Shown here: in pieces, positions 46,778 through 59,898 of the stretch
How the letters are laid out: each line of letters opens with the position of its first letter
How positions within the stretch are numbered: the first letter of the stretch is position 1
The notes under the pieces: generated by a model
Databases searched by the model: none
What the model was told of the DNA's origin: nothing
The model's input: only the letters and a program-made list of their open reading frames with translations
Position numbers and translations under genes: made by a program
DNA from: Promerops cafer
Taxonomy: Eukaryota > Chordata > Aves > Passeriformes > Nectariniidae
DNA: 64,000 bases
Assembly: GCA_013398275.1 (NCBI GenBank)
Contig: VZSE01002207.1
Span: 186,001 to 250,000 of the forward strand
Direction: 5' to 3'

Positions 46778-48524
46778 CTGGGTCAGAAATACAGAAAACA
46801 AGAACAAGATGTCCTGCAAATGCCTGCAGTTCTCTTTTTTAACTCCAACCCAGACTGCCCCAACTTTGCTGTTCCCTGACAAACAGAAAAGACTCGAGGC
46901 AAAACAATGCCAAATTGCTAGGGCTGGGTGACATGGAAGGGGTGCATTTACAATTAAAACACTTGAGCTGTTTTACAGAAATGGACAGACATCTGGAGGA
47001 CTTGAGCCAAAAATGTCTGGATTTAAAAGCACGAGTCTACTGCTGGAGCTGCAAAAACATGGTTTCATTCTCAAAGGCTGCAGCCAACTCATAAACTTCC
47101 ATAAGTGGGCCACAGACACCAGTGGAGACAGAAAACTATATAGTATGAGTTCAGTTCAAGTTCTGACCTAAACTTGGCAAATTCCACCTTCCCCTTGGTG
47201 TCATGTACTTACAAAAACCCTGCACACAAGCACGCAGAAAAGAAACACGTGTATACACACACTGTGCTTTTGCTGTTTGTTTGTGTAACCCCCAATGTAT
47301 AGCCCAGCCATAAATATCTCCAAAAAGAAAATAAATGCAGATCCCCAGCCAGTAAAGGAGGGTGGGGCCAGGCTCAGCAGCTAACAAATATTTCAAAGCA
47401 GAATATTTGAAAATGGTTTTTTCCTCCTCTCAAGTCTGAGTTCAAGGTTCAGTGGTTTTCCAAAACACTCTATATTCCCACCAACAGCAACACTAAACAG
47501 AACAAAAACTAGAAATACATTAAATAAACTAGAACCAGATATTTCAAAATCCTAACACAGAGACCGGTAGGGAAGGGCAGACAGAAAGCAGCTCCAAAAA
47601 CATCTAGAAATGAGATTGCAGAGTTTTCTAAATAAATATTTCCTTTTGGTGCCTAAAATCTACTCTGCTCCTTTAGATCTGGCATCTTTTGCTCTGTAGA
47701 ACCTCTCACTGCTTAACAAATTCGTTCTCTGGCCACATCTCTTGCTGCTGTTTCCCACCAAATCCCTTCCAAAACACTGTAATGAACTTTACAAATAACT
47801 ACAGTAATTATTAATGCTAAGAAGAAATATTAAAAGTGAATTTGATTTTTCCATACAGATGGCTGTGATTTTTGGATGTGCAACTGGCTCAGAATAAATA
47901 GTTTAACATTTAAGCACTGCTCTCTCCAGGCTGCAACCATTTTCCTGAGGAAAACTCAGCTGAGGCTCTGTGGCAAATACTGAAGCTGCAGCTTTTATTT
48001 CAAAATAAAAAAAAAGGAGAAAGAGCTGGTTCCTTACTGGTCCAGAATCTTTGAAAAACCACCAGGAAAATGTGTATCTTGTGCAAGGGCCAGGGGGAGG
48101 AGTAATCCCTAAATCCACAAGAGATAACCTAGGTAAACAGCTGGTGGAATCAGGAGAATCTAACAAGTGATAATTAAAAATCTGCAGATCTAATGGTGTA
48201 ATTAATATTTTCCTTATTCAGTAAAACTAAATATCACCTACATACCAATTTTTTTTTCTAATTTTATGTCAAATCTAACCAGCAAGTGGACAGGAAGGTA
48301 ATTTTAAAAGCATATTTCTATAATATATTCAGGTCTGTTATTCACACCTTCATGTTTGTGGCTCCAAAAGACATTTTAATGCCTGTATCTGAAACAAAGT
48401 AAAGAAGTTAAAAAAACAGGAACTCGAATGATCAATCGTGGGAATTCACACTTAATTCTAAGATAAAGTTCTGCTGAATTCCCTTAGGATGCAGAGTCAG
48501 TCAGTGCAAAGTCAGCAGTAGGAC
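46778..48524. other. Probable intron sequence
   Basis: Two more exon-like minus segments occur, at about 48,035-48,110 (donor GGACCA/gtaagg) and near 47,165-47,225. Both are weak in one site. Otherwise AT-rich sequence without repeats I recognise. Confidence 0.35.
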
Positions 48525-48620
48525 TGGCTCCACTGAGACCTCGTATCTTAATGATATTAATTGCAGCAATCCTGCCTCCAGCTTATCTGCATCGTGCCAC
48601 AGTGCCAGACATAACAGCAT
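48525..48620. promoter_or_regulatory. Candidate conserved non-coding element
   Basis: cctcgtatcttaatgatatt, aattgcagcaatcctgcctc, then cttatctgcatcgtgccaca. Motif-dense, with a homeodomain-type core and a GATA-type TTATCT, and no frame. Confidence 0.3.
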
Positions 48621-48827
48621 TCACAACCTTCTTGGGGAGTGGCAAGGAAAAGAAATAAAAATCAAAGCATCTTTTTAATTCTTAGAAGTTACATGACCTC
48701 CTTTTATTGAAAAATAATTTTAAAATATTTTTACACGAATAATTAAAGTTGAGCGACCAAAGTCAAGTGATGTTCCACCATCAATTAAGATCTGAAAATT
48801 AACATCTCCCCAGTTCACAGCTAAAAT

Positions 48828-48960
48828 GCAGGTGGGGTGTCCCTGGGAGGCTGTGGATGCTCCATCCTTTGAAGTGTCCAAGGCCAGGTGGGATCTTGGA
48901 GCTATGTGGGATGGTGGAAGGTCCCTGCCCATGACAGGGGGATGGAACTGGAGAATTCCA
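48828..48960 (+). mobile_element. CR1 fragment, degenerate, tail missing
   Basis: ggtggggtgtccctgggagg, gaagtgtccaaggccaggtg, then ggaaggtccctgcccatgac. The element stops after ggggatggaactgg. Confidence 0.85.
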
Positions 48961-49783
48961 AGCCCTGCCAGATCCCCAGATACCAAATATCAAAGCAAAT
49001 CCTTAGGAATCTCAGAGGACAAGAAGTCACAGGCTACTTTCTACCACTAAAAAGTTCAGTGAGAGACCTCGATGAGCTCTCCCTCAAACAGACAAGAGGA
49101 TTTCCTGGGCAAGGAGGTTTTACCCCATGGCTGCAATCTGCATCCAGATTTGACTGAAACTTAGGGAATGGCTATCAGAAAGAAAAGAGAAAACTTTCTG
49201 CCTGAAGGGCAGTGCTGCAGGGCAGAATCTTCTCACTGCAAGTCACTCCTCATATATAATGGAGTCACTAAATGCACTCTTATAATAAAAAATTAAATAA
49301 GGTATACTTGGTATAAAGAACTTCAAATAACAAGTGTTTTTCTAGATGACCACAAGCAAAATAGCTTTATTTCTCTACTCTGAATACTTAAAATATTCAC
49401 ATGATCCTGTGATTTGTTTTGATGATTTTCACTAACAAAGTCATGGGATTCCCCATATGGAAACAGTTTGCCAAGACTCCCATTACTGTACTACCATTAC
49501 CATGATTTGGCATATTAAAATGCTCGTACCTACAGCACAATTACCCAAAATGTTTGTAATTACACCTTTTCAAAAGAAGATGATGAACATTTTCCCCAGG
49601 AACAAAACAAAACAAGACAGAACAAAAGCCAGCCCTATACAGTTAGCATTTTCCAATGGTCAATCTAACAAATTCCAGAACATCCCCATGCACATTTCTA
49701 GTACATGAACAAACAAACTTATAAAAAATACATCTTTTCCAGCCTTTTGTTTAGCAGCAGAGAGTGGCCACTACAGGTCTTAC

Positions 49784-49840
49784 CATTTGTGGGCATCAAT
49801 GACCTTTGGAAAATGTACAGGAATAAGCATTTTTAGGAAG
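49784..49840 (-). CDS. Weak candidate exon, 18 codons
   Basis: The acceptor is ttgtttgcctctctaag and the donor AAATG/gtaaga. It encodes about FLKMLIPVHFPKVIDAHK. The phase at its ends can be made to fit neighbours, but that was chosen rather than forced. Confidence 0.18.
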
Positions 49841-49959
49841 CTTAGAGAGGCAAACAACTTTTCTGTTAGCTCAGAAATAGGATTGACTAAGTAAGCACAC
49901 GTTCAAACAAGGAAAACATTAAATGTCTTTACTGGAAGATCTGGGAGCTCACTGTTATA

Positions 49960-50245
49960 GAAGCATAAAATCACTCAGGTTAGAAAACACTTCTAATGTC
50001 ATCAAGTCCAACCATTAACCCACCACCACCACGGTCACCCCTAAACCATGTTCCCAAGTACCACACCCAAAACACATTTTTTGAACATTTTCAGGGATGG
50101 TGATTCCAACACTCCCCTGGGCAGCCTGTTCCAATGTCTGACCACCCTTTCAGTGCAGAAATTTTTCATAATATCTGATCTAAACCTCCCCTGGTGCAAC
50201 TTGAAACCATTTCCCCTGGTCCTGTCTGTGTCCAGACTCTCTTTT
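49960..50245 (-). mobile_element. CR1 LINE 3' fragment
   Basis: Inverted CR1 of the subfamily with tcatcaagtccaaccattaa, ctaaaccatgttcccaagta, gggcagcctgttccaatgtc and ggtgcaacttgaaaccattt. It is the same type as the copies at 5,800 and 28,560. Confidence 0.94.
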
Positions 50246-50429
50246 GACCTGCTCTTGAAATGAGCACTCAGTGTGATGACAAGCAACTTTGCCTTCACAG
50301 TCTAATGCCTGGGACCAGAAACTTGGAAAGGTCTGAGAGTAAATATATGATTTTATCTTGTGCTATTTTAAAGTTTGCTAAAATCTAAAATGATTAAACT
50401 TTGTGCAATACAGATAAGCATTCCTCCTT

Positions 50430-50478
50430 GTAAAAAAAAAAAAACAAAAAAACAAACCAAAAAAAAAACCAAAACAGA
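50430..50478. repeat. A-rich low-complexity tract
   Basis: A runs interrupted by single C (aaaaaaacaaaccaaaaaaa), with no direction evident. Confidence 0.85.
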
Positions 50479-50645
50479 ACACACAAATTGAAGCCTGCTA
50501 CATGGGAAAGAGTAGAACCAAAATTCCTTTGCAATACTTGGGTGAATCTGAGCTCTAAACCAGTAGAATAAATGAGCTGGAGAAATGTATTGCTCTACAT
50601 GCATGTTGCACATTAAGCACCTTCTCCACTCTCACTTAGACATCA

Positions 50646-51060
50646 GTGATTTTAATATCACACCCCCACTCTGCTAAGTGGTGTAGAACACAGGGAGAAG
50701 TGCAGGCAGCTCCCACCAACACTGTGCCCTTTGAAGGACTCTCTGCCAAAGAGCAGCTCCCCAGCAGCACCAGGGAAACCAACAACTCTTGCCAGGAGCT
50801 GCTCTGCACAACTCTTAGAGCTGGTGTCAGTCAGGGCCTTGGACAGACCCTTTTCCATCAGGTTCTCATTTGGGCAGATGCTCTTTGCCTCTGAAGCTGC
50901 AGCCACACACACACAAATTGAAATTTGGGATGCTGGCTGTGCCAGTTTCCTTCAGGAGGCTCTGCAGCTCTTTGACTCTTCCCAGCTGAAGCTGTTGGTG
51001 CCAAACCTGGTGAGCACCCAGATCATGCACAGCTCCCCTCAGTGCTCTGGGCCGTGAGCA
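50646..51060. other. Open on both strands; possible exon, undecided
   Basis: The plus strand is open for 108 codons ending near 51,057. The minus strand is open for 84 codons (50,658-50,912), with protein-like sequence (KALTDTSSKSCAEQLLARV) beginning at a gctgcag acceptor beside a short (AC)n. Both readings look plausible, so I assign no strand. Confidence 0.2.
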
Positions 51061-52949
51061 GGATTAACAGAGCTTGTAGGCAGCTGAGGGAAAATAATTC
51101 AGCAGTTCTCTGGGTTTAAATATCCCTGGCCAAAATACAGGGAGATCTGCACTGCAAAGGAGCACACATGGAAATGCATGTGTGGGAGCAGAGTGTGGGC
51201 TCTGCCTGGTGATGGACACAACTTGGAATTTCCCAACCATTCAGGCTGGAGAAGTCCTCTGAGGTGAAGGGCACAGACAGCTGGCTCTGTGCATCATTAC
51301 AGAGCACACACCTGAATTCAGGAGCTGTTCGTGGGAACAGCAATTACACAAAACTCCTCAGGAAAGCAGCTTTTGCAAACCCTCCACACACCTGACAATG
51401 ACACAGACTCAATTATTCAGCACAATCCTGATCTGACATGATGACACCCAGTGTGTGCCAGCAGGAGAAGCACAATGGCAAAGAAGTCTTATCTGGTGTG
51501 CCTCATGGAATTTAATGGCTCCCCAGTATGATACCTGAAGCAAACTCATTCACATTATACACACAATACACTCCCAAGTTCAGGAACACTTTCTCTGCAA
51601 GTATCAGATAAAGCAATCTGTTTTCTGGCAATTTCCCTCACATGCTACAATAAGACCAGAATTTTAAGAAATGTTATCCATTATTTTCTTTCTTTCCGCC
51701 TCTTAAATATCAGGGAAGAAGTGAGTCTGGAAAATACTTTAAATTCAATACATCTCCAAGTTGGGGAATATGTTTTCCCTCGTTGCTACTCTGTCACTGA
51801 GCATTATGCTGCCTACACAAGAGCAGGAGAGAACAAATGCTTAAAGATCATCTTTCTTTACACACAACATTTTAGTGTCACTGTTATTTGATGCAATATT
51901 GGGGTTTTTTTAAATCTTGGAGGCAGAGAAGACACGTGTTGCAAAATCTCTTGCAACAGGACTGTCTCCTACATTGTTGGAAGCCTGGAAAGGGTCTGGA
52001 TCATGCCTGGGGCCTCTCTCACTAATTCTGCAATGCAAACTGCAATGTAGTTTTAACTCTGCTACTACAGAGTTCTCCAGTCATTCCCTATTCCTTCAGA
52101 TGAGGAGTAAACAGGTTAATGCAGACTCATTGTGCATTGCTCTATATTTTTAGAGAGCTACTTGGAAAGGGAGTAGTGGAGCATCCAAGGTGCAGCTTTA
52201 TTCACACAACCTACATTTATCACACACATGAAGTTTCCTGGAAACCTATTCTAAATCTGATAAGAAAAATCCTCATTAAGAATAATTTGCTTGTTTAATT
52301 TTCACTTATTGAGCTTTAATGTACCATAAAAGTAGTAACAACAGTGCCTTAACTAAATACTGCTTGTCTTGTATTCATTAGTTTTAGAAGAACACAAAAC
52401 TGCCTGTAGATACAGGAAGCTGCTGGAAAATAAAAAGGAACCGATCGCATAAACTCAAACGAGAGAAATTCTTTTTTTTTTTTTCTGGAACACAGAGTTC
52501 AACAAAAATGTACTCTGTTCACTGTACACACGACACCAATGGGAATAAGAGCCAGTTCAAGTTCTAAGTTACCATTGCTTGGGTAATGGCTTCAAGCTGC
52601 AAGGCACAGCTGTACGGGCCCAGCCAGACAGGCTATCACAGCAATGCTTTGATAGCATGGGGCCCTTAAGTGTCAGGATATAGAAAAGGCAGCAGTTGTT
52701 GGCTGTGAAAACAGTCTGATACAAACCAGATGGGGACTCACTTCATGGGCAACACAAAGGAAAACAATTGGCTCATTCAACAAAGTCAGGCCACTGCCCC
52801 AGAGAATTAACAGAAGACAATAACAGTCAACCAGTTGATGCAAACAAGAAACAGCCATGTGGTTACGGTTTAAGGAATTGTTTCTCTTCAGACTAAACAT
52901 AAAGTTTTGATTTCTAATTCTCATATTCATTAATTTCAGTCTCGTTTAC
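51061..52949. other. Probable intron sequence
   Basis: AT-rich DNA. A near-palindrome ccattgcttgggtaatgg at about 52,573 falls in an exon-like minus segment (52,573-52,664, donor GCAATG/gtaact), which I rate as weak. A T12 run lies at about 52,472. Confidence 0.35.
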
Positions 52950-53012
52950 AAGCCCCTTCTTCCTCCAAAGTCTTCCGTGTAATTCATTTATGTAGCACCA
53001 GCCTTCACACAC
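52950..53012 (-). CDS. Candidate internal exon, 21 codons, minus-strand gene
   Basis: The acceptor has a fine pyrimidine tract (gattttttttcttttttaagtag). The donor CTT/gtaaac is mediocre. The frame (VCEGWCYINELHGRLWRKKG) looks like a folded domain with paired cysteines and tryptophans. Phase is 0 at both sides. A possible preceding exon ends at 53,568 with a perfect gtaagt donor. Family not recognised. Confidence 0.25.
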
Positions 53013-53846
53013 CTACTTAAAAAAGAAAAAAAATCTATGACAAAGGCAGCTATATTAATCTAATGTTTCCTGAGGAATGCCAAGACCACAGACAATTTTC
53101 TGACCCATGGCAGAACAACATTACAGATACACAAAGTGTTATTAGACATATTTGCATGCATATGGCAATATATTTACTGATTCCTTTTGATGTGAAATGC
53201 ATAAAGCCCAACAGGTCACATGCTGGGTTACCAGAGTACAGATGTCCTCCAGTTTTGTGAAGAGTTCTTCTGGTTTCTTACTTAGGTTTCTTTTTAAGCA
53301 AACTTCAGATCAATTATGTTGCCACATAAGAGTTTTGTAAGGCCACAGTTAAAAAAATCTATTAAAATAGCTATTACCAAACCTTTTTTGAAGCAATCAA
53401 AAATTTAAAAACTGCCTATTTCAGCCATAACTCAAAAAATCCCCAGCCCACTCATTTTTAGAAGCTTGTAGAAGATTATGGTCCAAAATCTTAATTGCTC
53501 TTGCTGTTTTATTACAGGAAATATGAAAGTGACATGTGCAAAGGTATTTTGATTACAAATTACTTACAGAGATTGCACAATAACTCAGACCTCTAAGGGC
53601 CTTCTGCAATTTCAGTCTCAGACTGAAAACATCTGAACTTTCTTTTCATATACTTCAGACTATTCCCTCTGGCAGGCCCTGCACTGAGGAGCTCCACACG
53701 AGTGTGTGTGAAGGTTTGGATGGCACTGCTCTGAGAGGAAGCCACACCTGGAAATCCAAGCAAGGACCTGGATGTGGAGATGTCCTGGATACCTTCTGAA
53801 ATCAGTGTCCTGGCTCCCATCAGCTTTAGCACACCTCCACACATCA

Positions 53847-54070
53847 TGAAATCACAGAATGGTTTGGGGTGGAAGAAACCTGAAAAACCATTTGTTTCAA
53901 CCTCCTGCCATGAGCAGGGACAGCTTCCACTAGCCCAGGTTGCTCCAAATTCCACCTGGCCTTGGACACTTCCAGGGATGGGGCAGCCACAGCTTCTCTG
54001 GGCAACCTGTGCCAGGGCCTCACCACCCTCAGAGTGAAGATTTTTTTTCCTAATATCTAATCTAAAGCCA
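53847..54070 (-). mobile_element. CR1 LINE 3' fragment
   Basis: Inverted CR1: gaaatcacagaatggtttgg, gagcagggacagcttccact, then agcttctctgggcaacctgt and tcctaatatctaatctaaag. Confidence 0.95.
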
Positions 54071-54984
54071 CTCTGAATGTATGGTTCTCATTTAACAGGC
54101 TGACTCTGGAATGACAGAGGGAGTTTGTCCTTTAAGAAAATGAAAAAAACCCTCTCTGAATTAAGGAATCAGAGAGTCAGGCCCTAATCTTTCTCTAAAG
54201 TGGTTCTAGCCTTCAGCTGCTGTGGTTCTCCAGCCTTTAAGCACGGCTTCACTTCAAAAAAAGGCCAAAACGCAGCCTTGGCTGCCTTCAAACCAAACCA
54301 CCATGTACTGTAGGTAGAAAAAACAGGTTTTACTTCAGTGTCCTGCTGTAAGCACAGAGCCAACAAAGCCATTGTGTGCTGTGCTCCCTCAGAGCTAAAA
54401 CATCTCCCCGGCAGAACCACAGGGCCGGTTTCCAAAAGCGCAGCCAAATTCCTGAAACCTCCGCTGCAGGGCTGGGCTGTCACATCGCAGTAAGAGAAGA
54501 CTTTGCCTGCAGTGCTGCTATTATTCATTGTTCACATCATATATATCGAGGTCAGACCACATTTTCTACGTGCAGCTGAAATTTTGGGTTGAGTCTCTCC
54601 GTTAGGTCGTTACCAGAAAATGACGAACCTTAGGAACAGAACAGCCTTTATTTATCAAGCCTTAAAACCTCAGAGATACTGGCAGTCGTAGTCCTGCATT
54701 AAAAGCAGATGAGAGAGGAGCAGAGAACTCTTTAAACCCCAGGTCTGCCTGCACAGGCAAACCCCAATTGCTGGTATAAAAAGGGTTTTGGACATGGTCT
54801 GTCAGAGAACGCCTGCACATAAAGGCCAGCTGGAGCAGGGGAGGCTGCCCACGCTCCTTCAAAGTGAGGATTCCAACAGGAAACTGCTCCCCCCTTTCTC
54901 TTCTCTCTTTTCTTTTTTTTGTCTTTTTAATCAGGAAGGAAGCTTCATCTTCAGAAACAAGCATTCCCTGTGTAATCTCCCTGC

Positions 54985-55160
54985 CTGGCTGGGTCTAGGA
55001 GCGGGTCCAATTACTGAAATAAGCAATATGTGCTTCTGAGAAGTCAATCGTGTATTTACACTGTAACTCAAACTGGTAAATATTTCCCATTTATAACTCT
55101 GATTTACGTAACGGGGCACAATGGCAGCCGTTAAGTAAATTAAACTATTTTCTCAAGATC
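54985..55160. promoter_or_regulatory. Candidate conserved non-coding element
   Basis: Holds ccaattactgaaataagcaa, gatttacgtaacggggcaca and cgttaagtaaattaaactat. The CRE-like tacgtaa and TAATT motifs are closely packed. There is no repeat and no frame. Confidence 0.32.
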
Positions 55161-57254
55161 TGTAATTATGGTTTCAGGATAATAAAAACAAACTAAAAAA
55201 AAAAAAAAAAAGTCAGAAATTAAGCAATTTGCAACAAATTCTGTGCTTTTTACTTCTCCTGAAGATACAATGGCCTGACAAGGACAGACACTGCAGCTGT
55301 TTTACTGTCTTTAAACAAACACAGCTCAGCCTAACTCTTGCAATATGCTCAGTGCCTAAAACAAGGTCATGATATGCAACCCTGAGATTATTACTGTACT
55401 GTAACAACCTGAGTTAGGATGGAGAGCAGCAGATCACCCTGCTAAGCCTAAGCCACCCTGATTGGCTCATTTTGAGCCAAAATATAAACATAATTCTACC
55501 AGACCTAGAAAAGGTGAGATACATTTTCATTGTTCACATCTGGTTGATGATTTATTAATTTGTATTAAAAATACATGTCTATATGACATTAAAAAAGAAA
55601 GAGTTAACTGGAAGGCAAAGTCATGTACAGTACACAAAGAGAAACAGTTACTTCCCTGCAGCCAAAGCACTGGGGAAAAAAAATGCATTTCACAGACCTG
55701 CTCCATATTTTGTGTCACACTCAACAACTTTCACTCAGGTTGTTTAGAACTGTGCTTAAAACCAGCTCTTCCTTCTTTAAAAGCAAAACATAAGTTTTAG
55801 ATTAGAGCAGAATGACAGGACATACAAAGGTTCTAAATTTAAATTAAGTTTTTCTAGGTGTAGGGTTTTTTTTTCTCTCCTGAATGGCAGCACTCATGAT
55901 AAAAACCAGAGCACAGTAGTCCACAGACAAAGTTTAAGCCATCTCCATCATTTACTACTGCTCCTTGCAAAGGCAGTCACCAAAAGCACATTTGCAAGTG
56001 GTATTTCAGAGATGAGGATTTGTTGTACTTCACTTACAGAATCAGTTGCATGGAAGATGAAGAGGGTTTGACTCCAGCTTTATGTTAGGAAATGTTATTC
56101 CACAGAGTTACAAAACACAGCCCCATGTGCAGCCTCAGCACTGAGCAACAGGTCATGCATGACAACTTTAATCTTCACTCACCAGTCCTTAGCCTATTTT
56201 TTACAAAGAATGCTACTTTGGCAGCCTGCATTTCTCAAAATCAGCATGTTATCAAAGAGGAGCATTACCAGTATTTACATAGTGTTCTTCATTTGGAAGA
56301 CATCCTAGATAACATTTACTCCATGCTGTTGCCTTATTTGAAAACTTCATGGGCTCCTATTCTTAAGAAATCAATCCTGTGGGCTTGGGAACCCTATATT
56401 TATGTTTAATTATAAGCAGCCTTTTTATCACTGTATTGAGAAGGTGGGGCTGGACAAACCTGGCTTCTCTTTGGTGCATAAAGTGGAAGGTCTGTTTACT
56501 CCCAAAGCATGCAGAAAAACAAGAACTAAAGTACCTAGTAACAACACTGGTCACCAGCATGAAAACTGCCTGTAAGACAAGCCCTTTCACAATATAATAT
56601 GCAGTAGAATTTTAAAAATACGATTTGACTGTGGACACAAATTGTCTAAATATCCATCTTTACTGGCCACTTTGGTTCCCATCGTAACTTTACAGCTGTG
56701 CCTTGCCTCTCCTTAGCAGTGCCAAAAATTTACAAAGCATTAAAAAAGAAAAATAAAAAAAAGTTTCTCGTCTGAGAATGACAGCTTCTGTGAATCCCCA
56801 GTCTGCTTTGTAAAAGAGGTCTGGGGCAGACAGTCAGAATTTGAGAGTCATTCATCACTCACCTCATACACACTCATGTCCCAGGGATTTCTCTGCTACC
56901 CAGCCACCTCCCACACTAACAGCTGGCTCCTTCCAGCTTTTATGTAGTGCTTAAAAAAGCTGAATTGAGAGCAATTTAAGAACAGGTAAAGCTGAAGGGA
57001 GTCCAGCTGCCTCTGCCCAGGGCTCAGCAAACCCAGCACAGTGGGGAGAGCAGAAGCTGCTCCTTCTGTTGAGCTGCTCTCAGACTTGCACGAGCCACTG
57101 AATTATAAAAGGCAACATCTGCCTTCCCTACCAACCAGAAAAATGTAACAAACTCAGCACATGCTGAAGACATAAAGCCTGCATTTCTCCTATCACACTG
57201 CTATATATGTTTCTCCAAGTTGAAATATGTGTTTATAATACTCCTTGTCTTCAC
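55161..57254. other. No gene part recognised
   Basis: Contains an A17 run near 55,195. The plus frames at 55,462-55,800 and 56,092-56,409 are AT-rich, without start or splice context. Confidence 0.4.
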
Positions 57255-57330
57255 CTGTCACCAAACAGTATCCAGGCAATGTGTTGCCAGCACCCAAAAG
57301 CATCAAGACTTCCTGCTCTGATACTGATGC
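57255..57330 (-). CDS. Candidate internal exon, 25 codons, minus-strand gene
   Basis: The donor GTGACAG/gtgaag is excellent. The acceptor follows a very long T-rich tract, either at ataaaag or seven bases on at gcatcag. The frame (SEQEVLMLLGAGNTLPGYCL) looks like a real protein, with an acidic helix start and a GAGN turn. It leaves one G, so an exon starting two bases into a codon should follow downstream, and I could not pin that one down. Not recognised. Confidence 0.28.
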
Positions 57331-57676
57331 CTTTTATAAAATTAAAAAAAAAAAAAAGGAAAAAGAAAAAAAGGGAGATAAGAGACCTACTTAAATGACT
57401 GCTAATCCAAGTAAGGATGGTCATCCTAGGAGATCCTGTGGTGCATGTGCCAACTGAACTAACCCAGGCAGCAGCAGGTCTGCCTGAGACCTGGAATGGT
57501 TCCTGACTCAGCTAGCTGGTAGCTAGCATCACAGAGAGTGACTGAGAAGTGTAAATGTATCTTATTCAGAAAATTGCCTTTGTAGGCTGTAATCTATGTG
57601 AGAAGCTGCAGCGTAATTCTGGAGGCAGTAACTCCAACCAAATGCCCTGCTGGAAAGGGAATGCTGTTTCTCTGAA

Positions 57677-58115
57677 TCATGGAATCACAAAATGGTTTGG
57701 GTTGGAAGGGACCTTTAAAGACCATCCAGTTCCAGCCCCTGCCATGGGCAGGGACACCTTCCACTGTCCCAGGTTGCTCCAAGCCCATCCAATCTGGCCT
57801 GGAACACTGCCAGGGATGGGGCAGCCACAGCTTCTCTGGGCAACCTGTGCCAGGGCCTCACCACCTTCACAACAAAAAATTTCTTCCTCACATCTAATCT
57901 AAACCTGACTCTTTTCAGTTTTAAACCATTCCCCTGTCCTGTCATTCTCTACCTGTATAAAAAGTCCATCTCCCTCCTTTTTATGACCCCTTTAAGGTAC
58001 TGGAAGGCCACAGTGAGGTGTCCCTGGAGTCTTCTCTTCTCCAGGCTGAATATTCCCAGCCCTCCCAGCCTATCTCTGCAGCAGAGGTGCTCCAGCCCTC
58101 TGATCACATCTTGCT
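57677..58115 (-). mobile_element. CR1 LINE 3' fragment, about 440 bp
   Basis: Inverted CR1 from tcatggaatcacaaaatggt through aaaaatttcttcctcacatc and ggtgtccctggagtcttctc to gcagaggtgctccagccctc and tgatcacatcttg. Confidence 0.96.
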
Positions 58116-59618
58116 GCAGTGACACACTGAGGCACATCCTTTAGAACAACCAGGAATCCCAACTTACATTCTTTCACCATCACTGCAAACAGGCATGTGA
58201 ATTAAACTAGTACAAGACCACAAAAATCGAATGCCTCTTCACAACATTGTGACAGCAGGTGATGTGCAAAGGGACTTCAGACTCAATTATATGTCTACAA
58301 ATGAGCAACAGGTTCAGGAGAGACTGTTCTGATTCTTTTCCACGACCCACCATAACACACAGGCCACAGAAGAGCTAAACATGCTTACTTTCTAGTTGCA
58401 CATCAGTTCTTTCTTGTTAAACCATGGGCTCAGAGCTGTGGAACCACTAATTTGTGAGAAACTTCTCCCTCCAGAGAAGAACTAACTGGAAACAGCCCTG
58501 GGGCTGATGTAAGCATTAAGTACATGGGGAGTCTCTGTCCTTAGGTGGCTTGCCCAAGCCCATTAATTTTTTGTGTGTGTCCCCCATTTATATAAGCAAT
58601 GTTTGCATGAAAGGGGAAAGCAGGTCAGCCTAGTCAGCTTGCCACCATCTGCTTTTATTCAGAGCTGCTCAAGATCAGTGCCAGTGGGACCAGTGCCCAT
58701 TAAAGGGGTTTATTGTGTGTGTTTATTTTTTGCTCTTTACAATGAAGGCAACGGCAATTACTGTAAGTTTGTAAAAGTGCATACAAATCATAATCCTCAA
58801 CACAAAGCTGCTTCAGTCAGATCCCAGCATGTTTACGAATCCTAGGCAGGCTGGGAGAAAGGCTGTCCTGGCACAACGATTTCCACAGACTGGGGAGGAG
58901 TGTGGTAGTGTCCAGGAGATCAGAGACTTGTATTTAATAGTTGTTATCAAGACCATGCCCTGTTTGCAATCCACAGCATCTCCAGCTGATTCACCACCAC
59001 ATGAGAGTCTTCCACAAAAGAAAAAGCCTCACATTGGAGCTTGACCCCCAGACAGGCTGACAATAGATGGATTTATACAACTAAAACTGGCACTGGTGAG
59101 AGATCAAAGGTAGGCTGCCAAAGTGGAAATAGCAATTTAGAGCTCTCAGCTAGTGCATTCCAACTCCTAAGAGTGGATATGCAGCAGCAAGAGGTACCCC
59201 TTCTTTAAGGAGAATTCTGCCTAGGATATGCCTGGCAGCTAGAGACACAAACTATCAAACCCCCAGAAATGAAACAAAATATCAAAAATCTCTAAACAAT
59301 TTAACAATTGTAAAAAACCCCATCCTAAATGGCAAAAAGGAGGGGGGGAAAGGGAAAATACAGAGAATTGCAGTGGTAGATCTGCACTGTTTTGGTTCCA
59401 GGTTGTCACAAGTGTTTGAAAAGTAAATGCAATTATGAATAATTAAAAAAAAAAAAAATAAATTCCAATTAATTTGGATGTAAAATACTTTACATTTTTA
59501 TGACATACTTCAGAACACAAGATCCTCTGAACCTTCTGGTGTCTGGGTGATGTGATGTAGGCAGCTCAGCAGGCACCTGGACTAGGACATCACATTTTGA
59601 GGTAAAAAGGGTATAAAG
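58116..59618. other. No gene recognised
   Basis: Ordinary DNA with an A13 run near 59,446 and no supported exon. Confidence 0.45.
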
Positions 59619-59898
59619 TGATAGGAAACGGGGGAATGGCCTTAAGCTGAAGGAGGGTAGATTTAAGTTAGATATTGGGATGAAACTCTTTTATTATATG
59701 GGTGGGGAGGCCCTGGCACAGGGTGCCCAGAGCAGCTGTGGCTGCCCCTGGATCCCTGGCAGTGTCCCAGGCCAGGCTGGACAGGGCTTGGAGCAGCCTG
59801 GGGTGGTGGGAGGTGTCCCTGCCATGGCAGGGGGTGGAACTGGATGAGCTTTAATTGTCCTTTCCAACCCAGACCTGCTGTGATTCCATGATTCAATG
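59619..59898 (+). mobile_element. CR1 LINE 3' fragment
   Basis: Sense CR1: gggggaatggccttaagctg, tagatttaagttagatattg, tgtccctgccatggcagggg, and the end ctgtgattccatgattcaat. Confidence 0.95.

Noticed and set aside
54788..55039. Excellent plus-strand acceptor (tctttttaatcag near 54,935) with an 83-codon frame
   Set aside because: No convincing donor, no partner exon on the plus strand, and it overlaps a candidate non-coding element.
57507..57525. Short inverted repeat gctagctggtagctagc
   Set aside because: A six-base stem is expected by chance many times in 64 kb.
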